From Nitrosospira lacus (GTDB taxonomy: Bacteria; Pseudomonadota; Gammaproteobacteria; Burkholderiales; Nitrosomonadaceae), in NCBI RefSeq assembly GCF_000355765.4, contig NZ_CP021106.3, positions 3,009,137 through 3,073,136 of the forward strand: a stretch of 64,000 nt of DNA, given 5' to 3'. The notes beneath the pieces were generated by a model. The model saw only the letters and a program-made list of their open reading frames with translations, did not search any database and was not told the DNA's origin. The position numbers were made by a program, and so were the translations under genes. This document shows positions 34,744 to 45,668 of this stretch, in pieces. The first letter of the stretch is position 1; every line of letters begins with the position of its first letter.

Positions 34744-36099
34744 TCAACTGCCGGATTCAGGATCATTAAACTTCATCCCATCCGTGATCTGGTCCCGCCA
34801 GAATTCCGCCCGCAATAATAGCTCCTGCTCATTCAGAGTGGTCAATTCCCCATCCTCCAGCAGCATTTTACCATTTACCCACACATGGCTCACATGTTCG
34901 CGCCCGGCGGCATAGACAAGATGTGAAACGGGGTCATAACAGGGTGCGAGTTCGAGACTGGAAAAATCCACTGCGGTGATGTCGGCCGCTTTGCCCGCGA
35001 TCAGCGAACCGGTGAGCGCACCCAGCCCCAGCGCCTTGGCGCCATTGAGCGTCGCCATTTGCAGTGCCTGCCATGCGGGCAGCGTATCCGCCCTGCCGCT
35101 CCGGCCTTTCGCGAGCAGCGCGGCGAAACGCATTTCCTCGAACATATCGAGGCGATTATTGCTGGCGGCCCCATCTGTGCCCAAGCCAACATTGATACCT
35201 TTATCCAGCAGGGCAGCGATGGGCGCAAGCCCACTGGCAAGCTTCAGATTGGAAGAAGGGCAATGTGCCACGGAGCAGCCTTGTTGCGCCATCAGTCCGA
35301 TTTCATCGCTATTGAGATGGACCATGTGCACGGCGATCAGATTGGGGCCCAGCAAGCCAAGTTTGTGCAGGCGCTCTATCGGACGTACACCGGTGGTTTT
35401 CAGACCATTTGTGATTTCGTCGTCGGTTTCATGCAGATGAATATGGACAGGCAGATCGAGCTGTTCGGCATAGGTCAGGACGCTGGCAAAAACCTTGTCA
35501 CTGACGGTGTAAGGCGCATGCGGCGCGAAGCAGAACGATAGCAGCGGATGATGATTGTATTTGTCGCGCAGCGCCAGGCCCTTGGCCAGATAATCATCGG
35601 CATCGCTGGCGTAGGCGGTGGGGAAGTCGATGATGATCATGCCCATCGCGGCACGCATGCCAGATGCCAGCACCGCCTCGGCCGATGCCTCCGGAAAGAA
35701 GTACATGTCGTTGAAGCAGGTAATTCCGCCCCGCAGCATCTCGGCGCAGGCCAGCCGGGTTCCATCGAAGACAAATCCGGCATCAACATGGCGCGTTTCA
35801 GCGGGCCATATATGGTTGTGAAGCCACTCCATCAACGGCAGATCGTCCGCCATGCCGCGCATCAGCGACATCGCGGCATGAATGTGGAGGTTGACCAGGC
35901 CCGGGATCAACGCGTGATTGCCCAGGACCACCCGTTCGCTGGGGGAAAATCGCGATTGCGCCTCGGCTGCCGGTAAAATTGCCTGAATCAGTCCCTTGTC
36001 GATCGCAATCGCATGATCGCGTAACACCATCCCATTGGGCTCCACCGGAATTATCCAGCGTGCTTCCAGCAATGTATCGATTTTTACGGGATAGGCCAT
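34744..36099 (-). CDS. mtaD: TRZ/ATZ amidohydrolase: 5-methylthioadenosine/S-adenosylhomocysteine deaminase
   Basis: A 451-residue metal-dependent amidohydrolase. [19 protein letters not shown] carries the HxH metal ligands; [23 protein letters not shown] and [12 protein letters not shown] carry the remaining His and Asp. It converts methylthioadenosine or S-adenosylhomocysteine to the inosine form. Upstream of ubiG with 125 bp between; this pairing makes sense because UbiG releases S-adenosylhomocysteine. Substrate is assigned by family and context. Confidence 0.88.
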   Translation of the reverse strand: MAYPVKIDTLLEARWIIPVEPNGMVLRDHAIAIDKGLIQAILPAAEAQSRFSPSERVVLGNHALIPGLVNLHIHAAMSLMRGMADDLPLMEWLHNHIWPAETRHVDAGFVFDGTRLACAEMLRGGITCFNDMYFFPEASAEAVLASGMRAAMGMIIIDFPTAYASDADDYLAKGLALRDKYNHHPLLSFCFAPHAPYTVSDKVFASVLTYAEQLDLPVHIHLHETDDEITNGLKTTGVRPIERLHKLGLLGPNLIAVHMVHLNSDEIGLMAQQGCSVAHCPSSNLKLASGLAPIAALLDKGINVGLGTDGAASNNRLDMFEEMRFAALLAKGRSGRADTLPAWQALQMATLNGAKALGLGALTGSLIAGKAADITAVDFSSLELAPCYDPVSHLVYAAGREHVSHVWVNGKMLLEDGELTTLNEQELLLRAEFWRDQITDGMKFNDPESGS

Positions 36100-36117
36100 G
36101 TATTGACGAGCTTAGCA

Positions 36118-36147
36118 AAAAAAAACCCTGCACAAGGGCAGGGTTTT
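36118..36147 (-). terminator. Terminator of the ompA-like gene
   Basis: A strong stem AAACCCTGC / GCAGGGTTT followed on the minus strand by nine T's. It separates the OmpA transcript from mtaD. Confidence 0.88.
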
Positions 36148-36171
36148 AATGTTTTTGTGCTTAAGTCTTGA

Positions 36172-36843
36172 TTATTGAACTGTTTCCCGTGTACCGGCGA
36201 CTTCAACTTCAACGCGACGATCGGGTTGCAGGCATTCGATCAATGCTTTGGTTTTCTTGTTGCCTTTGCATGTGTCGCCGGTTACCGGATTGGCTTCGCC
36301 TTTACCATCGGTGAAGATCTTATCGGCGGATATGCCTTTTTCTTTCACCAAGTAGGCCTTGACAGCCTCGGCGCGACGCAGCGAGAGTTTCTTGTTGTAG
36401 TCATCGGAGCCGAGACGGTCAGCATAACCGATGGCAACGATCGTGTCGTATTTGATGCCCCCAAGTTTGCCTACGAGGTCATCCAGAGCTTGCTTGCCCG
36501 CGGGCTTCAGGACAGCCTTATCGAAATCGAATAATTCATCAGCGGACAAGGACACTTTTTCGGGTTCCGTAACAGGAGCGGGAACAGGCGTCGTAGCCAC
36601 GGGAGCAGGCGCTTCAGCTTTTTTCTCGGCTTTTGGCAACAGATCAGGATCGCATTCGTATATCGCCATGGCAGGTGTCCAATACCCCGTACGCCAACAG
36701 TCGCCGGAAGAATCCCGGGCTACCGAACCACGGCCATCACTTGCGTAAGCTTCGGGTTGCTCTTGCGCCATGGCAGTTCCCGAAAACAGCACTGGCAGAA
36801 CAACTGCTCCGAGCAAGAGTTTTTTCGCTACTATATTTTTCAT
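36172..36843 (-). CDS. OmpA-family outer-membrane/peptidoglycan-binding protein
   Basis: A 223-residue protein with a signal peptide (MKNIVAKKLLLGAVVLPVLF, cut after AMA), a short Cys-containing linker domain (SGDCWRTGYWTP, YECDPDLLP), a Pro/Ala hinge, and a C-terminal OmpA domain from residue 100: ELFDFDKAVLKPAGKQALDD, GYADRLGSDDYNKKLSLRRA and CLQPDRRVEVEV. It lacks an N-terminal barrel, so it is periplasmic or lipid-free outer-membrane associated and anchors to peptidoglycan. It has its own terminator, so it is monocistronic. Confidence 0.92.
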   Translation of the reverse strand: MKNIVAKKLLLGAVVLPVLFSGTAMAQEQPEAYASDGRGSVARDSSGDCWRTGYWTPAMAIYECDPDLLPKAEKKAEAPAPVATTPVPAPVTEPEKVSLSADELFDFDKAVLKPAGKQALDDLVGKLGGIKYDTIVAIGYADRLGSDDYNKKLSLRRAEAVKAYLVKEKGISADKIFTDGKGEANPVTGDTCKGNKKTKALIECLQPDRRVEVEVAGTRETVQ

Positions 36844-37163
36844 GCTATCGCCCCTTTTTCAGAAAAACTTCAATTCAAAATCAAATCATCCCTAATTCAT
36901 GCAAATTCCAACAAAGCCCATCCCTGACTCATGCAAATACAAACAAAGCCATCCACTTGACAATGACAGATTATTGCACATTCGCGATTCAATTATCTAG
37001 TTATATATCTGCCCTTGTCAAATCATGTTGTTGCAGACGGCATGAATAGTCGAATACCCCAGTGACTTAAATACGGGGGACATGCTAAAATCATCGGTTT
37101 TATGCAATAGTATCCGAGGCAAAATTCGTATCATAACTCATTGTCTCTGATAGAGAAATAATA
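36844..37163. promoter_or_regulatory. Divergent upstream region of ompA-like gene and gyrA
   Basis: Holds an imperfect ~28-bp direct repeat (TTCATGCAAATTCCAACAAAG at 36895 and CTCATGCAAATACAAACAAAG at 36929, differing at a few bases), likely a regulatory pair for the ompA-like gene. No coding frame of note. Confidence 0.5.
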
Positions 37164-39725
37164 ATGGATCAATTCGCGAAAGAAACCCTGCCAATCAGCC
37201 TCGAAGAGGAGATGCGCCGCTCTTACCTCGATTACGCCATGAGCGTGATCGTGGGGCGGGCATTGCCGGACGTGCGCGATGGCTTGAAACCCGTGCACCG
37301 GCGGGTACTATTCGCCATGCACGAACTCTCCAATGACTGGAACCGCCCATATAAGAAATCCGCGCGTATCGTCGGCGACGTGATCGGCAAGTATCATCCT
37401 CATGGCGATACCGCCGTGTATGACACGATCGTGCGCATGGCGCAGAATTTTTCGCTGCGCTACATGCTGGTCGACGGCCAGGGCAACTTCGGTTCGGTGG
37501 ATGGCGATAACGCGGCAGCCATGCGCTATACCGAAATCCGCATGTCGCGCATCGCCCATGAACTACTGGCGGATCTCGACAAGGAAACAGTGGATTTCGG
37601 TCCGAATTACGACGGCTCGGAAAAAGAGCCACTGATTCTGCCCGCGAAAATTCCCAATCTGCTCATTAACGGCTCTTCCGGCATCGCGGTAGGCATGGCG
37701 ACCAACATTCCGCCACATAATCTGAACGAAGTGGTGGAAGCTTGCCTCGCCCTGCTGAAAAACCCTGAAACCACCATCGAAGAATTGATCGAGATCATAC
37801 CAGCGCCCGATTTTCCAACCGCCGGCATCATCTACGGCGTCGCCGGCGTGAGAGAAGGTTACCAAACGGGGCGCGGCCGGGTCGTGATGCGCGCGCGCAC
37901 TCACTTCGAGGACATGGAAAAGGGCAGCCGCCAGAGCATCATCATTGATGAGTTGCCGTATCAGGTGAACAAGGCCAATTTGCTGATCCGTATCGGCGAA
38001 CTGGTGCGCGACAAGAAAATCGAAGGTATTTCCGATCTGCGTGACGAATCGGATAAATCCGGCATGCGCGTGGTAATCGAGCTCCGTCGCGGAGAAGTGC
38101 CTGAAGTGGTGCTGAACAACCTGTATAAAGAAACACAAATGCAGGACACTTTCGGCATGAACATGGTGGCCTTGCTGGATGGGCAGCCCAGGCTGCTGAA
38201 TCTGAAGCAGATGCTGGATGCGTTCTTGCGCCATCGCCGCGAGGTGGTGACAAGACGCACGGTGTTTGAATTGAAGAAGGCACGTGAACGCGGCCATCTG
38301 CTGGAAGGCCTGGCGGTGGCACTCTCCAACGTGGATGAGGTGATCGCGCTGATCAAGGCTGCCCCGACTCCTGCGGTGGCGAAAGAAGCATTGATGTCGA
38401 AACTTTGGCGTTCCGGATTGGTTGAGGAAATGCTCGCCCGTGCCTCGGTTGACACGAAGGCGTTCCGTCCCGATGGCCTGGCGCCTGAATTCGGCTTATC
38501 CAGGGATGGATATCGCCTCTCCGACGCTCAGGCGCAAGCAATACTGGAGCTGCGCCTGCAACGTCTGACGGGGCTGGAGCAGGACAAGATCGTCAATGAG
38601 TACAAGGAGGTCATGGAGCGGATCGCTGATTTCCTCGACATTCTCTCCAAGCCTGAACGTATCACGGCCATCATCACCGAAGAGCTTGTTGCCATGAAGC
38701 AACAGTTTGGTGACAAGCGCCGCAGTGAAATCGTCATCAATACTCAGGATTTGAGTATGGAAGACCTGATCGCATCGGCGGACGTGGTCGTGACGCTGTC
38801 GCATAGCGGCTACATCAAGTCGCAACCGCTCGATGACTACCGCGCGCAAAAACGCGGGGGGCGTGGAAAACAGGCAACCGGCACCAAAGAAGACGACTTC
38901 ATCGACAATCTGTTCATCGCCAACACTCACGATTATATCCTGTGCTTTTCCAGCCGCGGACGAGTGTACTGGATCAAGGTTTACGCGGTGCCGCAGGGCG
39001 GACGCGCGTCGCGCGGCAAGCCCATCGTCAATCTGGTGCAACTGGAGGAAGGCGAGAAAATCAATGCTATCCTTCCGGTAAAGGAGTTCGACGAGAATCG
39101 CTATATATTCATGGCGACCTCCTTCGGCACGGTGAAGAAAACGCCATTGTCGGAATTCTCCCGTCCTCGCGCCAGCGGCATCATCGCGGTCGGCCTGGAT
39201 GAGGACGATTATCTGATCGGTGTTGCGCTGACTGAAGGCAAGCATGATGTCATGCTGTTTTCAGATGGCGGGAAAGCGGTGCGTTTCGATGAGAATGACG
39301 TGCGCGCAATGGGGCGCGGCGCACGTGGCGTGCGCGGGATGAAACTGGGCAAGGGACAGAAAGTTATCTCCCTGCTGGTCGCCGAAAGTGAAGAGCAGGC
39401 AGTCCTGACCGCAACGGAAAATGGCTATGGCAAACGCACGCCGATAAGCGAATATACCCGCCATGGCCGTGGCAGCCAGGGCATGATTGCGATCAAGACC
39501 AGCCAGCGTAATGGCAAGGTTGTGGCGGCAAGACTGGTAAGGCAGGATGACGAAATCATGCTGATCACCACCGGCGGCGTGCTGATCCGCACGCGCGTCA
39601 AGGAAGTTCGCGAAATGAGCCGTGCCACCCAGGGAGTGACACTGATCAACCTCGATGACGGGGAGAAACTGGCCGGACTGGAGAGGGTGGTTGAGACTGA
39701 TGAGGATAACGGGGTAATCCTATAA
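37164..39725 (+). CDS. gyrA: DNA gyrase subunit A
   Basis: An 853-residue type II topoisomerase subunit. The N-terminus has [20 protein letters not shown], the quinolone-region sequence [17 protein letters not shown] and the catalytic Tyr in [12 protein letters not shown]. The C-terminal half carries six beta-pinwheel blades with the GyrA box [13 protein letters not shown]. Full length. No acidic tail beyond [12 protein letters not shown]. serC follows 10 bp later, an order common in proteobacteria. Confidence 0.98.
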   Translation: MDQFAKETLPISLEEEMRRSYLDYAMSVIVGRALPDVRDGLKPVHRRVLFAMHELSNDWNRPYKKSARIVGDVIGKYHPHGDTAVYDTIVRMAQNFSLRYMLVDGQGNFGSVDGDNAAAMRYTEIRMSRIAHELLADLDKETVDFGPNYDGSEKEPLILPAKIPNLLINGSSGIAVGMATNIPPHNLNEVVEACLALLKNPETTIEELIEIIPAPDFPTAGIIYGVAGVREGYQTGRGRVVMRARTHFEDMEKGSRQSIIIDELPYQVNKANLLIRIGELVRDKKIEGISDLRDESDKSGMRVVIELRRGEVPEVVLNNLYKETQMQDTFGMNMVALLDGQPRLLNLKQMLDAFLRHRREVVTRRTVFELKKARERGHLLEGLAVALSNVDEVIALIKAAPTPAVAKEALMSKLWRSGLVEEMLARASVDTKAFRPDGLAPEFGLSRDGYRLSDAQAQAILELRLQRLTGLEQDKIVNEYKEVMERIADFLDILSKPERITAIITEELVAMKQQFGDKRRSEIVINTQDLSMEDLIASADVVVTLSHSGYIKSQPLDDYRAQKRGGRGKQATGTKEDDFIDNLFIANTHDYILCFSSRGRVYWIKVYAVPQGGRASRGKPIVNLVQLEEGEKINAILPVKEFDENRYIFMATSFGTVKKTPLSEFSRPRASGIIAVGLDEDDYLIGVALTEGKHDVMLFSDGGKAVRFDENDVRAMGRGARGVRGMKLGKGQKVISLLVAESEEQAVLTATENGYGKRTPISEYTRHGRGSQGMIAIKTSQRNGKVVAARLVRQDDEIMLITTGGVLIRTRVKEVREMSRATQGVTLINLDDGEKLAGLERVVETDEDNGVIL

Positions 39726-39735
39726 AGGAAGTTTG

Positions 39736-40830
39736 ATGGAACATATATTTAACTTCAGCGCGGGCCCTGCGGTATTGCCGGTGGAGGTTCTGCAGCAGGC
39801 GCGTGACGAAATGCTCGATTGGCATGGCAGCGGCATGTCGGTATTGGAGATGAGCCACCGCGGCAAGGAATTCATGTCCATTGCCGCGAAAGTTGAAGCG
39901 GATCTGCGCGAATTGATCGGCATCCCCGGCAACTACAAGGTGCTTTTCCTGTCTGGCGGCGCTTCCAGTCAGTTTGCCATGGTGCCCATGAACCTGCTGC
40001 GCGGCAAAAAAAGCGCCAGTTATGTCAATACCGGCGAATGGTCCAAGAAAGCCATCAAGGAAGCGAAGCGATACTGCATTGTCAATATCGCGGCCTCATC
40101 CGAGGATGCGAATTTCACGTGCGTGCCGCCACAAGACACGTGGAATATCGATCCGGACGCCGCTTATCTGCATTACACGCCCAATGAGACCATCGGCGGA
40201 GTGGAGTTCAACTGGATTCCGGATTTGACGCATCTGAATGCCGAGGTGCCGCTGGTTGCGGATATTTCCTCCACCTTCATGTCGCGCCCGCTGGACATTA
40301 CCCGCTTCGGATTGATTTATGCCGGCGCGCAGAAAAATTTCGGCCCTGCGGGATTGACTGTCGTCATTGTGCGCGAAGATTTGCTGGGTACAACCCTGGC
40401 CGGCACTCCCACCATGTTTGACTACAAGATCCACGCGGATAATGATTCCATGTATAACACCCCACCCACCTACCCCATGTATATTGCCGGGCTGGTGCTG
40501 GAGTGGTTGAAGAAAAAAGGCGGATTGGCGGCAATGGAGCAGATCAACATCGCCAAGGCCAAGCTGCTGTATGACATGCTCGATACCACCGATTTTTATC
40601 ACTGTCCCGTCGCCAGATCCGATCGCTCGCGCATGAACGTACCTTTCACGTTGAAAGATTCCGCGCTGGATGATGCATTTTTGAAACAGGCCAAGTCACG
40701 GGGGCTGATCCAGTTGAAGGGGCATCGCTCTGTGGGGGGAATGCGTGCATCGATATATAACGCCATGCCGCTCGAAGGGGTGGCGGTTCTGGTGGAGTTC
40801 ATGAAGGAATTTGCGAGCAATCATGCCTGA
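39736..40830 (+). CDS. serC: Phosphoserine aminotransferase
   Basis: A 364-residue PLP enzyme from ATG 39736, with AAGGAAG as ribosome site. FNFSAGPAVLPVEVLQQA, SHRGKEFM, the PLP-lysine region FGLIYAGAQKNFGPAGLTVV and HRSVGGMRASIYNAM are diagnostic. It makes phosphoserine from 3-phosphohydroxypyruvate, and can act in pyridoxal phosphate synthesis. It overlaps serA by 8 bp. Confidence 0.97.
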   Translation: MEHIFNFSAGPAVLPVEVLQQARDEMLDWHGSGMSVLEMSHRGKEFMSIAAKVEADLRELIGIPGNYKVLFLSGGASSQFAMVPMNLLRGKKSASYVNTGEWSKKAIKEAKRYCIVNIAASSEDANFTCVPPQDTWNIDPDAAYLHYTPNETIGGVEFNWIPDLTHLNAEVPLVADISSTFMSRPLDITRFGLIYAGAQKNFGPAGLTVVIVREDLLGTTLAGTPTMFDYKIHADNDSMYNTPPTYPMYIAGLVLEWLKKKGGLAAMEQINIAKAKLLYDMLDTTDFYHCPVARSDRSRMNVPFTLKDSALDDAFLKQAKSRGLIQLKGHRSVGGMRASIYNAMPLEGVAVLVEFMKEFASNHA

Positions 40831-42022
40831 ACGCGCACATAAGGTTTTCCAGATACTGACGCTTAACCAGATCTCGCCGCTGGGCCTGAAGCATTTTGCC
40901 GCCAGTCACTACGTGGTGGGTCACGATGCAACCAAACCGGATGCGATCCTGGTACGTTCGCACAACATGCTGCAAATGGATATCCCCTCCAGCGTAAAAG
41001 CCATAGGCCGGGCAGGCGCGGGCACGAATAACGTTCCCGTGAAGGCCATGAATCTGCGTGGCGTGCCGGTGTTCAACGCACCCGGCGCAAACGCCAATGC
41101 GGTAAAGGAACTGGTGCTGGCGGGCCTGCTGATCGCGTCGCGCAATCTGATTCCGGCGATTCACTTTACCGAGAGTTTGCAGGGTGACAACGCTACCCTG
41201 CACAAACTGGCGGAAGACGGCAAGAAGCAATTCGCCGGGATAGAGTTGCCGGGGCGCACGCTGGGCATCATTGGCTTGGGCGCGATAGGACGGCTGGTGG
41301 CCGATGCGGCCCTTGGGCTCGGCATGAAAGTGATGGGCCATGACCCGAATATCACCGTGGATGCCGCCTGGAACCTGTCTTCAGACGTCAAGCGCGCGCA
41401 AAGCATCCAAGACCTCCTGCGCCACAGCGATTTCATAACCTTGCATGTGCCTTTGCTGGATGCGACGCGGGGCCTGATCAGTCAGGAAGTCGTGCAAAGC
41501 ATGAAGAAGGGTACGATTCTGCTCAATTTCTCCCGCGACGGAATCATCGACGAGGATGCGGTGCTCACTGGAATCGAGTCCGGCAAAATCAAATATTATG
41601 TTTGCGACTTTCCCAGCGAAAGATTTCAGGGTCATCCGGGCGTCATTACGCTGCCGCATCTGGGCGCTTCCACGCTGGAAGCGGAGGAGAATTGCGCGGT
41701 GATGGTCGTGAAACAGACGATGGATTACCTGGAAAACGGCAACATCACCAACGCGGTCAATTTCCCCAATATCACAATGGAGCGCGGATCTCCTTACAGG
41801 CTGGCCGTGGCCAATTCCAACGTGCCCAATATGGTGGGGCAGATCTCCACCAGCATGGCCCGGGCCGGTCTCAATATTCACAACATGGGCAATAAATCAC
41901 GCGGTGAAATGGCCTATACCCTGGTTGATGTGGATAGCCCGGTACCGCAAAAAACCATAGATGAGATTGCGGCAATCCAGGGTGTGTTAATGGTGCGCTA
42001 TTTGCCGGTATTGGCCGAATAG
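40823..42022 (+). CDS. serA: D-3-phosphoglycerate dehydrogenase (ACT-domain type)
   Basis: A 399-residue D-2-hydroxyacid dehydrogenase starting at ATG 40823 inside the serC end. NAD site GIIGLGAIGRLVADAALGLG, substrate Arg in NFSRDGIIDEDAV and catalytic His in LPHLGASTLEAEENCA; the last ~75 residues form an ACT domain (ANSNVPNMVGQISTSMARAG) for serine control. It supplies the SerC substrate, and the overlap indicates coupling. Confidence 0.93.
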   Translation: MPERAHKVFQILTLNQISPLGLKHFAASHYVVGHDATKPDAILVRSHNMLQMDIPSSVKAIGRAGAGTNNVPVKAMNLRGVPVFNAPGANANAVKELVLAGLLIASRNLIPAIHFTESLQGDNATLHKLAEDGKKQFAGIELPGRTLGIIGLGAIGRLVADAALGLGMKVMGHDPNITVDAAWNLSSDVKRAQSIQDLLRHSDFITLHVPLLDATRGLISQEVVQSMKKGTILLNFSRDGIIDEDAVLTGIESGKIKYYVCDFPSERFQGHPGVITLPHLGASTLEAEENCAVMVVKQTMDYLENGNITNAVNFPNITMERGSPYRLAVANSNVPNMVGQISTSMARAGLNIHNMGNKSRGEMAYTLVDVDSPVPQKTIDEIAAIQGVLMVRYLPVLAE

Positions 42023-42059
42023 CAGGATGAAAACACGGAATTTATTGATCCGGCGGGCA

Positions 42060-42165
42060 AATGGTTCAAGCGTCATGTCAGCGAAAGCCCGTATCCAACG
42101 GGGCCCAAAGTGTTTCGGCTGGATTGCGGGTGGAGCCCGAAATGGCGAAAATTCATAATATCTCC
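42060..42165. repeat. REP-like intergenic repeat, copy C
   Basis: GTCATGTCAGCGAAAGCC, CCAACGGGGCCCAAAGTGTT and CGGCTGGATTGCGGGTGGAG resemble the repeat class at 33.8 and 45.5 kb but are more diverged. It separates serA from pheA. Confidence 0.45.
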
Positions 42166-42184
42166 TCGCTGGATAAATAGATTG

Positions 42185-43252
42185 ATGACCGGCCAACTCA
42201 AACAGCTGCGCGACAGGATTGATGCGATTGACAGCGAGCTGCTCAAATTGATGAACGCGCGCGCCGGGCTTGCGCGGGAAATCGGGCAAATCAAGAATGG
42301 CATGGCATATCGCCCCGAGCGCGAAGCCCAGGTGTTGACACGGCTGTGCGCATTGAATCCGGGACCGCTGGCGAATGAGCATATTGTGCGATTGTTCACT
42401 GAGATCATGTCGCTATGCCGGTCCCTGGAAGAACCCATGACTATTGCATACCTCGGCCCGCAGGGGACTTTTTCTGAAGAAGCGGCGTTGAAGCGCTTCG
42501 GCGGTGTGGTAACGACGCTGGCATGCAATTCGATAGATGACGTATTCCGCAAGGTGGAGGCGGGAACGGCAGGGTATGGGGTTGTGCCGGTGGAAAATTC
42601 CACCGAAGGCGCGGTGGGCAGATCGCTGGACCTGCTGCTGCATACCCCATTAAAAGTGTGTGGTGAGGTAAAACTGCCGATACATCAGCATCTGCTCGCG
42701 CTGCAAACCGATCTCACGCGCGTAAAAAAGATTTACTCGCACCCCCAGTCATTCTCTCAATGTCATGAATGGCTTAACGCCAATCTGCCCCATTTGCCGG
42801 AAACGGCGCGGATCAATGCCGCAAGCAACGCGGACGCGGCAAGACTCGCCGCCGAGGATGAAACCGCCGCGGCGGTAGCAGGCAAAAAAGCCGGGGAAGT
42901 GTTCGGATTAACCATCTGTGCTGAAAACATCGAGGACGATCCCAACAACACGACACGCTTTCTGGTAATCGGCACCCAGGAAGTCGCCGCCTCCGGCAAG
43001 GATAAAACATCGCTGGTCATGTCGGTCAAAAACCGTCCCGGCGCAATACACGAATTGCTGGCTCCATTGGCCATGCATGGCGTCAGCATGAGCCGCCTGG
43101 AATCCCGGCCTTCCCGCGCCAGTTTATGGGAGTACGTATTCTTTGTGGATATTGAAGGCCACCAGCAAGACGCAACAATCGCAAAAGCGTTGCAAGAGCT
43201 CCGGGAGAGGGCCGCATTCCTGAAAATACTCGGCTCGTACCCTGCGGGGTGA
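42185..43252 (+). CDS. pheA: Bifunctional chorismate mutase / prephenate dehydratase
   Basis: A 355-residue P-protein. I choose ATG 42185; the frame extends 25 codons upstream but those lie in the repeat. Residues 1-90 are an AroQ chorismate mutase (LRDRIDAIDSELLKLMNARA), 93-270 the dehydratase (IAYLGPQGTFSEEAALKRFG, ENSTEGAVGRSLDLLL, NTTRFLVIG), and the end is an ACT domain (SLVMSVKNRPGAIHELLAPL, SRLESRPS) for phenylalanine feedback. Confidence 0.96.
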   Translation: MTGQLKQLRDRIDAIDSELLKLMNARAGLAREIGQIKNGMAYRPEREAQVLTRLCALNPGPLANEHIVRLFTEIMSLCRSLEEPMTIAYLGPQGTFSEEAALKRFGGVVTTLACNSIDDVFRKVEAGTAGYGVVPVENSTEGAVGRSLDLLLHTPLKVCGEVKLPIHQHLLALQTDLTRVKKIYSHPQSFSQCHEWLNANLPHLPETARINAASNADAARLAAEDETAAAVAGKKAGEVFGLTICAENIEDDPNNTTRFLVIGTQEVAASGKDKTSLVMSVKNRPGAIHELLAPLAMHGVSMSRLESRPSRASLWEYVFFVDIEGHQQDATIAKALQELRERAAFLKILGSYPAG

Positions 43253-43361
43253 TCGCGTGTTTCAAATATTGCTCTTTATCCGGGCAGGAATCCGATAGCG
43301 GTTCCATCTCAAATTATCTTAAATTTTTTGCATGTACTTCTGCAATTCACGGATCTGACTT

Positions 43362-44474
43362 ATGAATCTCAGCGATCTTGCTCCGGAATATATCCGCGCC
43401 ATCAGCCCCTATCAACCGGGTAAGCCAATTTCTGAGTTGGCGCGGGAAATGGGCATGGATGAACGCACAATCATCAAGCTTGCGTCCAATGAAAACCCCC
43501 TGGGAACTAGTCCCCTGGCTCTGGAGGCAATGACCAGGGCGCTGAATGAGGTGGCGCTTTATCCGGATGGCAGCGGTTTCGAATTGAAAGCGGCGCTCTC
43601 AAAACGTTATGGGGTGACCAGCAGTCAGATTGTGCTGGGGAACGGCTCCAATGATGTTCTGGAGCTGGCGGCCCGGGTATTCCTGAAACCGGGGGCATCC
43701 GCGGTTTATTCGCAACATGCCTTTGCGGTCTATCCGCTGGTGACGCAGGCGGTCGGTGCAAGCGGCATAGCGGTTCGCGCCATAAAATACGGTCATGACC
43801 TCGACGCCATGCTGGATGCGGTCACGCCCGAGACACGCATCGTGTTTATCGCCAATCCTAATAATCCCACCGGTACGTTACTGGCCGCTTCAGCGCTATT
43901 GCGTTTTCTGGAACGGGTATCGTCAGACGTGCTGGTAGTGCTGGATGAAGCCTACAACGAATATTTGCCCGGCACCATCAAGGCTGATAGCATTGCGTGG
44001 CTGAAACGCTTCCCCAATCTGCTCATTACCCGCACTTTCTCCAAGGCATATGGCATGGCGGGCATACGCGTGGGTTTCGGACTGGCTCATCCGGATGTGA
44101 GCGGCTTGATGAATCGCGTGCGCCAGCCATTCAACGTCAACAGCGTTGCCCTGGCAGGCGCGGTGGCCGCGCTGGAAGACGTGGAGTTTGTGAAACGCAC
44201 TTATGCGCTCAACCAGGCGGGGATGCTGCAAATCACGACCGGACTGCGGCAACTCGGCATCGAGTACATTCCATCCTACGGAAATTTTCTGAGCTTCCGG
44301 CTGTCGCAGCATGATGTCCGGGCAATAAACGAAAGCCTTCTGAGACAGGGTGTCATTGTGCGTCCCATCGGTATCTACGAAATGCCGGAGCACCTTCGAG
44401 TCACCGTGGGCCTCGAATCGGAAAACCAGAAATTCCTGAAATCACTTGAGATAGCAATCGGAGAATCAGCTTGA
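43362..44474 (+). CDS. hisC: Histidinol-phosphate aminotransferase
   Basis: A 370-residue class I PLP aminotransferase; [43 protein letters not shown] and the PLP lysine in [20 protein letters not shown] are visible. Being inside the aromatic cluster it corresponds to the HisC2 type, which often also transaminates prephenate/phenylpyruvate. The aroF start overlaps its stop. Confidence 0.95.
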   Translation: MNLSDLAPEYIRAISPYQPGKPISELAREMGMDERTIIKLASNENPLGTSPLALEAMTRALNEVALYPDGSGFELKAALSKRYGVTSSQIVLGNGSNDVLELAARVFLKPGASAVYSQHAFAVYPLVTQAVGASGIAVRAIKYGHDLDAMLDAVTPETRIVFIANPNNPTGTLLAASALLRFLERVSSDVLVVLDEAYNEYLPGTIKADSIAWLKRFPNLLITRTFSKAYGMAGIRVGFGLAHPDVSGLMNRVRQPFNVNSVALAGAVAALEDVEFVKRTYALNQAGMLQITTGLRQLGIEYIPSYGNFLSFRLSQHDVRAINESLLRQGVIVRPIGIYEMPEHLRVTVGLESENQKFLKSLEIAIGESA

Positions 44475-45487
44475 TCATCATTATGAACAGTGGCGCCACC
44501 GACGAACAAATCGATTCGGTGGTCAATAAAATTCGAAGCTTCGGTCTTGATGCGAACGTTTCGCGTGGTACCGAACGCACCGTGATCGGCGCAATCGGCG
44601 ACGAGCGCAAACTCGATCCGGAAATGTTCGATTCCTTGAGCGGGGTCGAATATTCCATGCACATCGTCAAGCAGTACAAGATCGTGTCGCGCGAATCGCA
44701 CAAGCACGACTCGGTAATCGATGTAGGTGGGATACCCATTGGTGGCAATAAGGTGCAGGTCATCGGCGGCCCGTGCTCGGTTGAAACGCAAGAGCAAATG
44801 GACGCATCGGCGGAACACGTCTATACGGCGGGCTGCCAGCTGATGCGTGGCGGCGCCTTCAAGCCGCGCACCAGCCCGTACACCTTTCAGGGTAATGGCG
44901 AAGAAGGGCTGAAAATGTTCCGTAATGCGGCGGATAAATACAATCTGCGCATCGTCACCGAACTGATGGATGCGCGTATGCTCGATACTTTTCTCAAGTA
45001 CGATGTGGACGTGATCCAGATCGGCACCCGCAGCATGCAGAACTTCGAACTGCTGAAGGAAGTGGGGCGCATCAACAAGCCGGTGATACTCAAGCGCGGC
45101 ATGTCGGCGACGATTTCCGAGTGGCTCATGGCGGCGGAATACATTGCCGCGGGCGGCAATCACAACATCATTTTCTGCGAACGCGGCATCCGCACCTTCG
45201 AAACGGCCTACCGTAACGTCCTGGATGTGACTTGCATCCCGGTGCTGAAAAAGGAAACCCATTTACCGGTTATCATTGATCCTTCCCATGCCGGAGGCAA
45301 GGCCTGGATGGTTCCCGCACTGGCGCGCGCGGCAATTGCCGCCGGTGCCGATGGCCTGTTGGTGGAAATGCATCCAAACCCATGCGATGCCTGGTGCGAC
45401 GCCGACCAGGCATTGAATCCGCAAGAATTCGAATCTCTCATGGGGTCACTGAGAGGAATCGCAGGTGTCATTGGACGTAGCCTGTAG
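44471..45487 (+). CDS. aroF: 3-deoxy-7-phosphoheptulonate synthase, type I with N-terminal regulatory domain
   Basis: A 338-residue DAHP synthase. The TTG at 44471 gives the expected family start (M)[13 protein letters not shown] and has GGAG about 9 bases upstream; the ATG at 44483 would cut the first strand of the regulatory ferredoxin-like domain (residues 1-70, ending [10 protein letters not shown]). Catalytic barrel motifs: [60 protein letters not shown]. First step of the shikimate pathway. It overlaps hisC by 4 bp. Confidence 0.95.
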   Translation: MIIIMNSGATDEQIDSVVNKIRSFGLDANVSRGTERTVIGAIGDERKLDPEMFDSLSGVEYSMHIVKQYKIVSRESHKHDSVIDVGGIPIGGNKVQVIGGPCSVETQEQMDASAEHVYTAGCQLMRGGAFKPRTSPYTFQGNGEEGLKMFRNAADKYNLRIVTELMDARMLDTFLKYDVDVIQIGTRSMQNFELLKEVGRINKPVILKRGMSATISEWLMAAEYIAAGGNHNIIFCERGIRTFETAYRNVLDVTCIPVLKKETHLPVIIDPSHAGGKAWMVPALARAAIAAGADGLLVEMHPNPCDAWCDADQALNPQEFESLMGSLRGIAGVIGRSL

Positions 45488-45509
45488 TAATAAGCAGGGA
45501 GATACCATG

Positions 45510-45595
45510 AATTTCGTCATCCCGGGCTTGAGCCGGAATCCGGCCCAAACATTTTGAGTACCGTTGGGAACCGGCTTCCACCGGTATGACGCGGG
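45510..45595. repeat. REP-like intergenic repeat, copy B
   Basis: GTCATCCCGGGCTTGAGCC, GGAATCCGGCCCAAAC and an inverted ACCGGCTTCCACCGGTATGAC. The same class as the stretch near 33.8 kb. Confidence 0.55.
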
Positions 45596-45668
45596 TGCTA
45601 TTTGTTAACCGGATCTAGAGAAGAGAAATTCCTTGGCAGTCAATCGCGGAGAATAATCGGCCCCCATT

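Noticed and set aside
42110-42184. Upstream extension of pheA
   Set aside because: The added residues come from the intergenic repeat and do not fit the chorismate mutase N-terminus.
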